41,584 bases of DNA. Source: Rhodocyclaceae bacterium (GTDB taxonomy: Bacteria > Pseudomonadota > Gammaproteobacteria > Burkholderiales > Rhodocyclaceae). Position 1 is the stretch's first letter. Every line of letters begins with the position of its first letter. The notes under the pieces are model-generated. The model was given only the letters and a program-made list of their open reading frames with translations. It did no database searches and was not told the DNA's origin. Positions 1-9,276 of the stretch are shown here, one piece after another. The stretch is from assembly GCA_024709955.1 (NCBI GenBank), contig JANJVS010000209.1:1-41584 (forward strand). Reading direction: 5' to 3'. Both the position numbers and the translations under genes were made by a program.

Positions 1-105
1 CTGCCCGGCCTGATCGACTACCTGAAGACCTGGCTGGTCGAGCACATCATGCGCTCCGACCGCGAGCTGGTCACCATCCTCGGGCCGCGCGCCCATTCCC
101 GCTAG
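1..105 (+). CDS. Bacteriohemerythrin, C-terminal fragment
   Basis: This is the last 34 codons of a gene cut by the left window edge. The visible residues include WLVEHIMRSD. In bacteriohemerythrins the last helix carries an HxxxxD motif whose His and Asp bind the di-iron centre, and H-I-M-R-S-D fits it. These small helical-bundle proteins bind oxygen reversibly and are common in microaerobic and motile betaproteobacteria; they occur alone or as domains of chemoreceptors. The missing N-terminus prevents telling a free protein from a domain of a larger one. The gene ends 9 bases before the next start, so the two may be co-transcribed. Confidence 0.72.
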   Translation: MPGLIDYLKTWLVEHIMRSDRELVTILGPRAHSR

Positions 106-114
106 CCACCCGCC

Positions 115-438
115 ATGAAGATCCACCAATTGCCCCTCGGCGCCCGCTTCGAGTACGACGGCGCGGAATACGTCAAGACCGGCCCCCTGGTCGCCAGCGG
201 CCAGGGTGGCCAGCGCCTGATCCCGAAATACGCCGTGCTGCGGGTGCTCGGGGAAGGCGCGGCCGCGTCCCCGCCGCCGCCCCGCGCCCTCGACCGGGCG
301 GCCGTGCTCGCCGCCGCCGAACGCTTCCACGGGCGCTGCGCCGCGCTCGTGCCGCCGGAGAGGCAGGACGAGCTGGCGGCCGCGCGCGCCGATTTCCTGC
401 GCGACCTCGACCAGATCACGCCCGCGCCCGGCGCCTGA
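115..438 (+). CDS. Small conserved hypothetical protein (107 aa)
   Basis: The protein has two visible parts. Residues 1-46 hold a compact segment beginning LPLGARFEYDGAEYVKTGPL and ending in IPKYAVLR, which looks like a small beta-rich fold. Residues 62-100 are an alanine/arginine-rich helical region after a proline-rich linker (SPPPPR). There is no signal peptide or membrane segment, so it is probably cytoplasmic. I do not recognise a family with a known function. The start follows the hemerythrin stop by 9 bases. GC-rich codon use is like that of the neighbours and supports a real gene. Confidence 0.6.
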   Translation: MKIHQLPLGARFEYDGAEYVKTGPLVASGQGGQRLIPKYAVLRVLGEGAAASPPPPRALDRAAVLAAAERFHGRCAALVPPERQDELAAARADFLRDLDQITPAPGA

Positions 439-529
439 GCGGCCGGCGGCGGCGACGTGGTTTAATGCTCCCCGCAAGCAGGGAGCCGGCCGCCGCGCCG
501 CCATCCCGCCCGCCCCGGCCACCGCACCG

Positions 530-1681
530 ATGCCCCTCGTCGATCCCCGCACCTTCCTCCTCGTCGCCAACCTGCTCGGCATGCTCTGCGCGCTCGTGCT
601 CTGGGTGCAGGCGAAGAGCTTTCCCGACGACATCGAGGGCCTGCGCGACTGGTCCCTCGCCGTGGTGCTGATCGGCTTCGCCTCCGGGCTCGCCTCGCTG
701 CGCGGCATCGTCCACGACGGCTTCTCCATCGTCGCTGCCAGCGGCCTGCTGCTGCTCGGCCAGCTGCTCCTCATCATCGGCCTGCAGCGCTACAGCGGCA
801 GGACGCCGGTCTGGCGGCCGACGCTGGACGTGATCGGCGCGATCCTCGTGCTGATCGCCTGGCTGACCTTCGGCACCCACCATTACCAGGGGCGCATCTT
901 CATCATGGCGCTGGCGCACATCGGCTTCTTCGGCTACGGCGCGCTGCTGGCCTGGCGCGCCGAGCCGCGCGGCTTCGGCGGGCGCTTCCTCGCCGTCGCC
1001 TTCCTGCTCGGCGCCGCCGTCGCGCTCTGGCGTCTCGCCACGCTGTCCATGGCGGGCGGCCAGCCCGACGAGGCCTTCGACCGCAACCTGATCCAGCAGA
1101 TCTATCTCGGCATGTTCTCCCTCGGCGTGCTGGGGCTGTCGATCGGCTTCATCCTGCTCGCCAACGAGCGCCTGCGCGTCGAGCTGGAATTCATGGCGAC
1201 GCGCGACCCGATGACCGGCGCGCTCAACCGCCGCGCCTTCTTCGCCCGCGCCGCGATCGAATGGGCGCGCCGCGAGCGCGCGCAGCGCCCGCTGGCGGTG
1301 ATCACCTCGGACATCGACTTCTTCAAGAAGGTGAACGACACCCATGGCCACCACGTCGGTGACCTCGTCATCAAGGATTTCGCCCGGCGCGCGTCCGCCA
1401 TGCTGCGCGTGCCGGACATCCTCGCGCGCTTCGGCGGCGAGGAATTCGTCATCCTGCTGCCGGATACCGACCACGCCAACGCCTGCCAGGTGGCGGAGCG
1501 CATCCGCCGCGAGATCGAGACGCAGCGCGACAAGACCCTGCCGAAGTTCACCGTCAGCCTGGGCGTGGCGGTCACCGCGGGCCAGGCCGGCCAGGCGGCC
1601 GACATCGAGGCGCTGATCGCCGAGGCCGACGCGGCGCTCTATCGCGCCAAGCAGGGCGGCCGCAACCGCGTCGAGGCGTAA
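530..1681 (+). CDS. Membrane-bound diguanylate cyclase (GGDEF protein)
   Basis: This 383-residue protein should make cyclic di-GMP from two GTP. Residues about 8-212 are hydrophobic, with some six to seven membrane segments forming an integral-membrane input domain. Residues about 213-383 are a full GGDEF domain: RDPMTGALNRR opens it, DIDFFKKVND carries metal/substrate residues, and the active-site motif is GGEEF at 302-306, a catalytically competent variant. RVPD at 293-296 is an RxxD inhibitory site, so product feedback is expected. No EAL domain is present. The gene is followed by a clear terminator. It has no close partner, so its input signal is unknown. Confidence 0.9.
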   Translation: MPLVDPRTFLLVANLLGMLCALVLWVQAKSFPDDIEGLRDWSLAVVLIGFASGLASLRGIVHDGFSIVAASGLLLLGQLLLIIGLQRYSGRTPVWRPTLDVIGAILVLIAWLTFGTHHYQGRIFIMALAHIGFFGYGALLAWRAEPRGFGGRFLAVAFLLGAAVALWRLATLSMAGGQPDEAFDRNLIQQIYLGMFSLGVLGLSIGFILLANERLRVELEFMATRDPMTGALNRRAFFARAAIEWARRERAQRPLAVITSDIDFFKKVNDTHGHHVGDLVIKDFARRASAMLRVPDILARFGGEEFVILLPDTDHANACQVAERIRREIETQRDKTLPKFTVSLGVAVTAGQAGQAADIEALIAEADAALYRAKQGGRNRVEA

Positions 1682-1683
1682 AA

Positions 1684-1716
1684 AAGCCGCCGGCTCTTTC
1701 AAGCCGGCGGCTTCTT
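1684..1716 (+). terminator. Rho-independent terminator after the diguanylate cyclase
   Basis: GCCGCCGGCT (1686-1695) and AGCCGGCGGC (1702-1711) form a perfect 10-bp stem with a 6-base loop, flanked by AA before and TTCTTC after. It begins 4 bases after the stop codon. Confidence 0.8.
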
Positions 1717-1955
1717 CAATCCAACCCGCGATGCCGCCCGTAAGACAGTGGCTACACGACGGTCCGCTTCCAGCCGCTTCAGGTTCGTCTACCGCGACGA
1801 TCACAACGGCGACTCCCGGTTGCGAACCACACTTCAGGCGCTTACTCCCTGAGGCAGGCACCGCAGGTATTTCCTCGACGTGTCCTCGTTGCTTGCTCCT
1901 TTGTCACGTCCCGTCGATTTCATTATCGGCAATACGGCCGAAATGTGAAGGACAA

Positions 1956-1979
1956 AAAGTCGGCGCCGGTGGCACGGTG
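1956..1979 (+). repeat. Dispersed 24-bp repeat, copy 1
   Basis: It matches the consensus (AAAGTCGGCGCY + GGCGGGACGGTG) with two changes (T15, C18). AAAAGTCG at 1955-1962 is matched by CGACTTTT at 1999-2006, so this copy is the left half of a degenerate inverted pair spanning 52 bases. Confidence 0.85.
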
Positions 1980-2018
1980 ACCGCTGCCTTGGCCGCCACG
2001 ACTTTTCGGCGCAGGCTC

Positions 2019-2038
2019 ACTTCGGCGCATGCCGAAGT
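2019..2038. repeat. Short perfect inverted repeat between repeat copies 1 and 2
   Basis: ACTTCGGC (2019-2026) and GCCGAAGT (2031-2038) pair perfectly around a 4-base centre (GCAT). No T-run follows, so it is not an obvious terminator. Confidence 0.55.
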
Positions 2039-2060
2039 TAAGCGTAGCGGCCGGAGCCAA

Positions 2061-2084
2061 AAAGTCGGCGCCGGTGGCACGGTG
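2061..2084 (+). repeat. Dispersed 24-bp repeat, copy 2
   Basis: Identical over 24 bases to copy 1 and 105 bases from it. It ends 62 bases before the miaB start codon, so it would lie just upstream of a promoter using the -10 box at 2109. Confidence 0.85.
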
Positions 2085-2146
2085 GGAGGGCCGCTTCCGC
2101 CACGCTGATAAAATTCGTCCCCCTTTTTATTTCCCCGCCCGCCGCC

Positions 2147-3490
2147 ATGACCAAGAAAGTCTTCATCCGCACCTTCGGCTGCCAGATGAACGAGTACGAC
2201 TCGGACAAGATGGTGGATCTGCTCGCCGGCGCGGAGGGCGTGGTCAAGACCGACAAGCCCGAGGAGGCGGACATCATCCTCTTCAACACCTGCTCGGTGC
2301 GCGAAAAGCCGCAGGAGAAGGTGTTCCACGAGCTCGGCCGCGTGAGGAAGCTCAAGGAGACCAAGCCCGGCCTGCTGATCGGCGTCGGCGGCTGCGTCGC
2401 CAGCCAGGAGGGCGGGGCGATCGTCGAGCGCGCGCCCTACGTCGACCTCGTCTTCGGCCCGCAGACCCTGCACCGCCTGCCGGAACTCATCGCCGCGCGA
2501 CGCGCCTCCGGCAAGGCGCAGGTGGATGTCTCCTTCCCAGAGATCGAGAAGTTCGACACGCTGCCTGCCGCGCGCGTCGAGGGCGAGGCCGGCAGCAGCG
2601 CCTTCGTCTCGATCATGGAAGGCTGCTCGAAGTTCTGCACCTTCTGCATCGTGCCCTACACGCGCGGCGAGGAGGTCTCGCGCCCGCTCGACGACGTGCT
2701 CAACGAGGTCGCCGCCCTGGTCGGCCAGGGCGTCAAGGAAGTGACCCTGCTCGGCCAGAACGTGAACGCCTATCGTGGTCTCACCCACGAAGGCGACACG
2801 GTGGACCTCGCCTTCCTCATCGAGACCCTCGCGACGATCCCGCAGATCGAGCGCATCCGCTACACCACCTCGCACCCGCGCGAGATGAGCCAGCGGCTGA
2901 TCGACGTCTACGCGACCACGCCGAAGCTCGCGCCGCACCTGCACCTGCCGGTGCAGTCCGGCTCCGACCGCGTGCTGGCGGCGATGAAGCGCGGCTACAC
3001 GGTGCTCGAATACAAGTCGCTGGTGCGCAAGCTGCGCGCCGCGCGGCCGGAGTTGTCGCTGTCCACCGACTTCATCGTCGGCTTCCCCGGCGAGACCGAG
3101 GAGGACTTCGAGAAGACCATGAAGCTCATCGACGAGATCGGCTTCGACGCGAGCTTCTCCTTCATCTTCAGCCCGCGCCCCGGCACCCCCGCCGCCGAGA
3201 TGGCCGACGACACGCCCGCCGAGCTCAAGACCCAGCGCCTGATGCGCCTGCAGAAGCGCATCGAGGAACTCGCCTTCGCCGTCTCCGAGTCCATGGTCGG
3301 CACGGTGCAGAAGGTGCTCGTCGAGGGCCGCGCCCGCAAGGACGAGCACGAACTCGCCGGCCGCACCGCCAACAACCGCATCGTCAACTTCAAGGGCAGC
3401 GCGCGCCAGATCGGCCAGTTCGTCGACGTGACGATCACCGCCGCGCTGCCCCACAGCCTGCGCGGCGAGGTGGTGATCCGCGAGGACTGA
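2147..3490 (+). CDS. miaB: tRNA-2-methylthio-N6-dimethylallyladenosine synthase MiaB
   Basis: MiaB is a radical-SAM methylthiotransferase that adds a methylthio group to i6A37 of tRNAs reading UNN codons. The 447-residue length is normal. The N-terminal UPF0004 domain has its three cluster-binding cysteines at C12 (FGCQMN), C49 (NTCSVR) and C83 (GGCVA). The radical-SAM cluster motif is C160-x3-C164-x2-C167 (CSKFCTFC). The middle shows SHPREMS and [13 protein letters not shown], and a TRAM domain occupies about residues 380-446. In many relatives miaB heads a run with phoH and ybeY; here those genes do not follow. The next gene is separated by repeat copy 3. Confidence 0.97.
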   Translation: MTKKVFIRTFGCQMNEYDSDKMVDLLAGAEGVVKTDKPEEADIILFNTCSVREKPQEKVFHELGRVRKLKETKPGLLIGVGGCVASQEGGAIVERAPYVDLVFGPQTLHRLPELIAARRASGKAQVDVSFPEIEKFDTLPAARVEGEAGSSAFVSIMEGCSKFCTFCIVPYTRGEEVSRPLDDVLNEVAALVGQGVKEVTLLGQNVNAYRGLTHEGDTVDLAFLIETLATIPQIERIRYTTSHPREMSQRLIDVYATTPKLAPHLHLPVQSGSDRVLAAMKRGYTVLEYKSLVRKLRAARPELSLSTDFIVGFPGETEEDFEKTMKLIDEIGFDASFSFIFSPRPGTPAAEMADDTPAELKTQRLMRLQKRIEELAFAVSESMVGTVQKVLVEGRARKDEHELAGRTANNRIVNFKGSARQIGQFVDVTITAALPHSLRGEVVIRED

Positions 3491-3497
3491 GGCGCGA

Positions 3498-3521
3498 AAA
3501 CCCGGTGTTGGCGGGACGGTG
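3498..3521 (+). repeat. Dispersed 24-bp repeat, copy 3 (diverged)
   Basis: It begins 7 bases after the miaB stop and differs from the consensus at four positions. GTTGGCG at 3507-3513 pairs with CGCCAAC at 3522-3528, outside the 24-mer, to give a 7-bp stem with loop GGACGGTG. Confidence 0.75.
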
Positions 3522-3542
3522 CGCCAACCCATCGGCATGCGC

Positions 3543-3558
3543 TGGCATCGATATTGCA
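3543..3558 (+). promoter_or_regulatory. Candidate sigma-54 (RpoN) promoter
   Basis: TGGCATCGATATTGCA matches the -24/-12 consensus TGGCAC-N5-TTGCA. The invariant GG and GC are present with the required 10 bases between them. The start codon of the secreted-protein gene is 36 bases downstream, with a ribosome site at 3580-3584. Such promoters need an enhancer-binding activator; I did not identify its binding site. Confidence 0.65.
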
Positions 3559-3593
3559 TAACGAGTCCATCCATTCACCGGAGGATTCGCCAG

Positions 3594-4163
3594 ATGCCGA
3601 ACTTGCCGACCACGATGGGCCTCGCGCTCGCCACCCTGCTCTCCGCCTTGCCGGCAACGGCGGCGGAATTTGCCGTGAAGGATTTGTCCGGCCAGACGTA
3701 TTGCCTACCGGCGGCATTCCAGGAAGCCCTGTCGGCCCGCGCGCCTTCCACGCCCCTCTGTTCGCCCCATCCCCCGGGAACGATCGAAGTCGTCATCACG
3801 CCCAAGGCGGCCGAACTGCCGGTCGAGTGCCACGACGACGGGGCGGGCGGCAGCTTCTGCATGTACGCCGCGGACATCTATCTCGCCGCGCAATACCAGG
3901 GCCGGTGGTACGCCAAGACGACCTCCCACGCCTGGACGCCCGTGGACGATCTCGCCCAGCTTCCCGCCGCGTCGCACTGGGCCCCCTGGGGCGGAACCGC
4001 CAGCCTCGGCTTCCAGTTCTACGCCAACAGCATCGACCTGAATACCAGCCGGGTCGTCGCATTGCCCGAAGGCACCGAGGTATACATCGGCATCACCCCG
4101 GCGGGCACCCGGAGGTTCGCGCCCGAGATGGTGACGAGAATCTATCCGTTGCCTTCGCCCTGA
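3594..4163 (+). CDS. Secreted protein of unknown function (189 aa)
   Basis: The ATG at 3594 is chosen because GGAGG lies at 3580-3584 and the protein then opens with a good Sec signal peptide, hydrophobic from about residue 8 and ending ATAAEF near residue 23. The mature part has four cysteines at about residues 35, 53, 72 and 79, which could form disulfides in the periplasm. It is rich in aromatic residues and has no membrane helix. I recognise no family. It follows a sigma-54 promoter candidate and is bounded by repeat copies 3 and 4. It converges on the EF-hand gene. Confidence 0.7.
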   Translation: MPNLPTTMGLALATLLSALPATAAEFAVKDLSGQTYCLPAAFQEALSARAPSTPLCSPHPPGTIEVVITPKAAELPVECHDDGAGGSFCMYAADIYLAAQYQGRWYAKTTSHAWTPVDDLAQLPAASHWAPWGGTASLGFQFYANSIDLNTSRVVALPEGTEVYIGITPAGTRRFAPEMVTRIYPLPSP

Positions 4164-4181
4164 CGGCAACGCACCGACCGA

Positions 4182-4205
4182 AAAGTCGGCGCTGGCGGGA
4201 CGGTG
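4182..4205 (+). repeat. Dispersed 24-bp repeat, copy 4 (consensus)
   Basis: It is an exact consensus copy, 18 bases after the stop of the secreted-protein gene. GGCGGGACGG (4194-4203) pairs perfectly with CCGTCCCGCC (4210-4219), a partial inverted copy, around a 6-base loop. An alternative 6-bp stem GCTGGC/GCCAGC is also possible. It lies between two convergent genes. Confidence 0.88.
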
Positions 4206-4228
4206 CCAGCCGTCCCGCCGCAAACCGC

Positions 4229-5086
4229 CTACTGTTCCGTATAGGCCGAGAGCTTGCCGTCCTTGACCTGCACGCGCGCGCCCTTGGCGAACGGACTCTT
4301 GTCGGCCTCGAAGTCGAAGTCCCGCTGCTCGCCGCTATCGAGCTTGACCGTGACCTTGACCATCTTCTTGGTCTTCAGCTTTTCCTCGATCTTGTGGCCG
4401 ACATAGGCGCCGCCGGCGGCGCCGCCGACCGTCGCGACGGTCTTGCCCGTGCCGCTGCCCACCTGGCTGCCGAGCAGGCCGCCGGCCACGCCGCCGGCGA
4501 CCGCGCCGAGCAGGCTGCCTTCGCCTTCGACCTTGTAGCGATCGACCGCGATGACGTAGCCGCAATCCGGCCGACATTGGTCGGGCCGCGCGGTCGCGCG
4601 CTCAGCCGCCACGGCGCCGCCCTTGCCGCCGGCGTTCTGGTGATCCCGGTACTCCGTCCAGGTGACCTGGCCATCCCGGTCGGCGTCGATGGCGTCGAAA
4701 TTCTTCTTCAGGACATCGAATTCCTTGTCCTTGGCGACCGTCTTGTCGAGCTCCTTGCGCGAGAGACCGCCGCTGTCGTTCAAGTCCGCCTGCTTGAACT
4801 TCGCCGCGAACCTGTCCTGGGCCTGGGCCAGGAAGCGCTCGTATTCGTCCGGCACCACGTGGCCGTCGCCGTCCCGGTCGATGGCCTTGAAGTTGTCCCG
4901 GATGGGCTTGAGTTGCGCGGACCTGGTCTTGTCCAGCTCCGTCTTCGACAGCCCGCCGCTGTCGTTCAAATCGGCCTTCCTGAAATCGGCCAGCCAAGCT
5001 GCGGCCGGTTTGTCGTCCGCGTCGGAGGCCATGGACGCGCCGGGAAGCAGCAGCGCCGACGCAAGCAGCAGGGTCATCGTCTTCAT
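4229..5086 (-). CDS. EF-hand calcium-binding protein with C-terminal glycine-zipper domain
   Basis: The start at 5086 has a strong ribosome site (AAAGGAGG) and gives a Sec signal peptide of about 20 residues ending ASMA; there is no lipobox cysteine. The 285-residue product has four EF-hand loops at about 39-50, 70-81, 101-112 and 134-145, each with acidic ligands and Glu at position 12. Residues 190-233 form a glycine zipper like that of the 17-kDa surface antigen/SlyB family, which tends to associate with the outer membrane. The last 45 residues look like a small beta domain. Loops 1 and 3 are near-identical (DLNDSGGLS), pointing to internal duplication. A calcium-responsive envelope protein is the likely role; this is inference. 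Confidence 0.8.
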   Translation of the reverse strand: MKTMTLLLASALLLPGASMASDADDKPAAAWLADFRKADLNDSGGLSKTELDKTRSAQLKPIRDNFKAIDRDGDGHVVPDEYERFLAQAQDRFAAKFKQADLNDSGGLSRKELDKTVAKDKEFDVLKKNFDAIDADRDGQVTWTEYRDHQNAGGKGGAVAAERATARPDQCRPDCGYVIAVDRYKVEGEGSLLGAVAGGVAGGLLGSQVGSGTGKTVATVGGAAGGAYVGHKIEEKLKTKKMVKVTVKLDSGEQRDFDFEADKSPFAKGARVQVKDGKLSAYTEQ

Positions 5087-5193
5087 ACATCCTCCTTTCC
5101 AACCGCTCGGTTGCGGAACACGGCCTCGCCACCCGAAATCGAATCCGTTGGCAAGGAAACAATGCGCATGATGCGCCGCCGGCGGGCAAAGCG

Positions 5194-5217
5194 AAAGTCG
5201 GCGCCGGCGGGACGGTG
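5194..5217 (+). repeat. Dispersed 24-bp repeat, copy 5 (consensus)
   Basis: Exact consensus copy in the region between the divergent EF-hand and binding-protein genes, 107 bases beyond the EF-hand start codon. An A-rich stretch and AAAGTGCGGGGC follow directly. An AT-rich patch at 5300-5313 (TAATAT at 5308-5313) could be a -10 for the plus-strand gene. Confidence 0.9.
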
Positions 5218-5361
5218 CCAAAAAGTGCGGGGCGTCATGAAAGTTGCGCGCCTGCGGCGCGGCGGCGCGGGACCATGGCCACCCCTCACATCGAGCTAAG
5301 GTAATAGTAATATGCCGGCATGAAGGGCGCGACAGCCGCCCGCATGACGAGGGTATCCATC

Positions 5362-6540
5362 ATGATCCGCCATATCTTCCTGCTGGCGTTCGCGTGCGTC
5401 GCCGGCCTGGCGCGTGCCGCCGGCGGGCCGGTGTACATCGGCCTGGACGCGGAATTCGGCCACAAGACCAGCACCTCGGCCCAGGCCATCCAGCAGGGCA
5501 TCCAGATCGCCATCGACGAGATCAACGCCGCCGGCGGCGTGCTCGGCGGACGCAGGCTCGAACTGGTGACGCGCGACAACCGTTCGGTGACGGCCATCGG
5601 CGTGGACAACCTGCGCGAGCTGGCGGCGATGCCCGATCTCGTCGGCGTGTTCGGCGGAAAGTTCAGCCCCGTCTATGTCGAGTGCCTGCCGGTCGCCCAC
5701 CAGTTGGGCGTCCTGCTGCTCGATCCCTGGGGCTCGGCGGACCGCATCACCGACCACGACCACCGGCCGAGCTACTCCTTCCGCCTCTCGCTCAAGGATG
5801 CCTGGGCGGGACCGGCCTTCGTGCGCTTCGCCCGGGAGCACCACGGCGCGACGCGCCTCGGCGTGCTGCTGCCCAACACCGCCTGGGGACGCAGCAACCA
5901 GGCGGCGATCGAGGCGGCCGCCGCCAAGGGCGGCGCGACCATCGTCAGCCAGCGCTGGTACAACTGGGGCGACGCCTCGCTGATGAGCCAGTACGCCGAG
6001 CTGCGCGCCGCCGGCGCCCGGGCGCTGATCCTCGTCGCCAACGAGACCGAGGGCGCGCTGCTGGTCAAGGAGGTCGCCGCCCTGCCCAAGGAACAACGCC
6101 TGCCCATCATCAGCCATTGGGGCGTCACCGGCGGCGAGTTCGCGAAGATGACGGGCGACGCCCTGCACGAAGTCGATTTCGCGGTGATCCAGACCTACAG
6201 CTTCATCGGCCAGGATTCCCCGGCCGCGCGGCGCGTGCTGCAGGCCCTGCGCGAGAAATACGGCATCGACGGCGCCGAGCGGGTGAAGAGCCCGGTGGGC
6301 GTGGCCCATGCCTACGACCTGACCCACCTGCTGGCGCGGGCGATCGCCAAGGCGGGCGGCACCGACCGCGCAAAAATCCGTGCCGCCCTCGAACAGCTGG
6401 GGCCCCACGACGGCCTGGTGCGGAAATACGCCAAGCCCTTCAGCGCCGAGCGGCATGACGCGCTTACCCCGGCCAACATCTTCTTCGCCCGCTACACCGC
6501 CGACGACACCCTGGTTCCCATCGACCGCCGGCGGCGCTGA
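5362..6540 (+). CDS. Periplasmic substrate-binding protein (Peripla_BP_6 type), partner of the adjacent kinase
   Basis: The start at 5362 gives a clean signal peptide (hydrophobic core IFLLAFACVAGL, cleavage near ARA-AGG) and has GAGGG upstream; in-frame ATGs further upstream would bury it. The mature part is a type-1 periplasmic binding fold like the branched-chain amino acid family: IGLDAEFGH near the N-terminus, AINEINAAGG-like IDEINAAGGVLGGR, and GVAHAYDLTHLL near the C-terminus. No permease or ATPase gene is next to it. Instead it is followed 8 bases later by a hybrid histidine kinase, so it more likely presents a ligand to that sensor than feeds a transporter. The ligand cannot be read from the sequence. 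Confidence 0.82.
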   Translation: MIRHIFLLAFACVAGLARAAGGPVYIGLDAEFGHKTSTSAQAIQQGIQIAIDEINAAGGVLGGRRLELVTRDNRSVTAIGVDNLRELAAMPDLVGVFGGKFSPVYVECLPVAHQLGVLLLDPWGSADRITDHDHRPSYSFRLSLKDAWAGPAFVRFAREHHGATRLGVLLPNTAWGRSNQAAIEAAAAKGGATIVSQRWYNWGDASLMSQYAELRAAGARALILVANETEGALLVKEVAALPKEQRLPIISHWGVTGGEFAKMTGDALHEVDFAVIQTYSFIGQDSPAARRVLQALREKYGIDGAERVKSPVGVAHAYDLTHLLARAIAKAGGTDRAKIRAALEQLGPHDGLVRKYAKPFSAERHDALTPANIFFARYTADDTLVPIDRRRR

Positions 6541-6548
6541 AAGGCATC

Positions 6549-9155
<2,607 letters not shown>

Positions 9156-9160
9156 CGCAA

Positions 9161-9184
9161 AAACTCGGCGCTCGCGGGACGGTG
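9161..9184 (+). repeat. Dispersed 24-bp repeat, copy 6
   Basis: It lies 5 bases after the kinase stop, in the sense direction, with two changes (C4, C13). Its altered stem CGCTC (9169-9173) still pairs with GAGCG (9184-9188), giving a 5-bp hairpin around the conserved loop. Confidence 0.82.
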
Positions 9185-9276
9185 AGCGACGGCCGCGCCG
9201 AATTGAGCGACAATCGCCCCGCGCCATCGGCCCCGCGTCGGCCCGGCGCCGCTTTCGCATCCACCCGGACCCCACC

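Larger units (their letters stand above)
1717..2146 (+). other. Long intergenic region with two repeat copies, upstream of miaB
   Basis: About 430 bases separate the terminator from miaB. Bases 1717-1954 show no gene or RNA that I can identify. Bases 1955-2084 hold two identical copies of the dispersed 24-bp repeat 105 bases apart, with a hairpin between them. A possible miaB -10 box, TAAAAT, lies at 2109-2114, preceded by TG at 2106-2107; no convincing -35 is visible. No reading frame here has a ribosome site or a recognisable product. Confidence 0.5.

Noticed and set aside
439-493. Hairpin before the diguanylate cyclase, considered as a c-di-GMP riboswitch or terminator
   Set aside because: It consists of GC-rich pairing with no riboswitch motif and no T-run.
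1970-1985. TGGCACGGTGACCGCT in copy 1 looks like a sigma-54 promoter
   Set aside because: The -12 side (CCGCT) is poor, copy 2 with the same repeat lacks the spaced GC, and no gene start is suitably placed.
3498-5217. Integron-like attC sites flanking single genes
   Set aside because: The repeats lack the attC R' and R'' core boxes, no integrase gene is seen, and miaB is a core gene.
5222-5235. AAAGTGCGGGGC near copy 5 resembles the Haemophilus uptake-sequence core AAGTGCGGT
   Set aside because: I saw only one such match and it lacks the final T; the dispersed repeat itself has a different sequence. Chance similarity is more likely.
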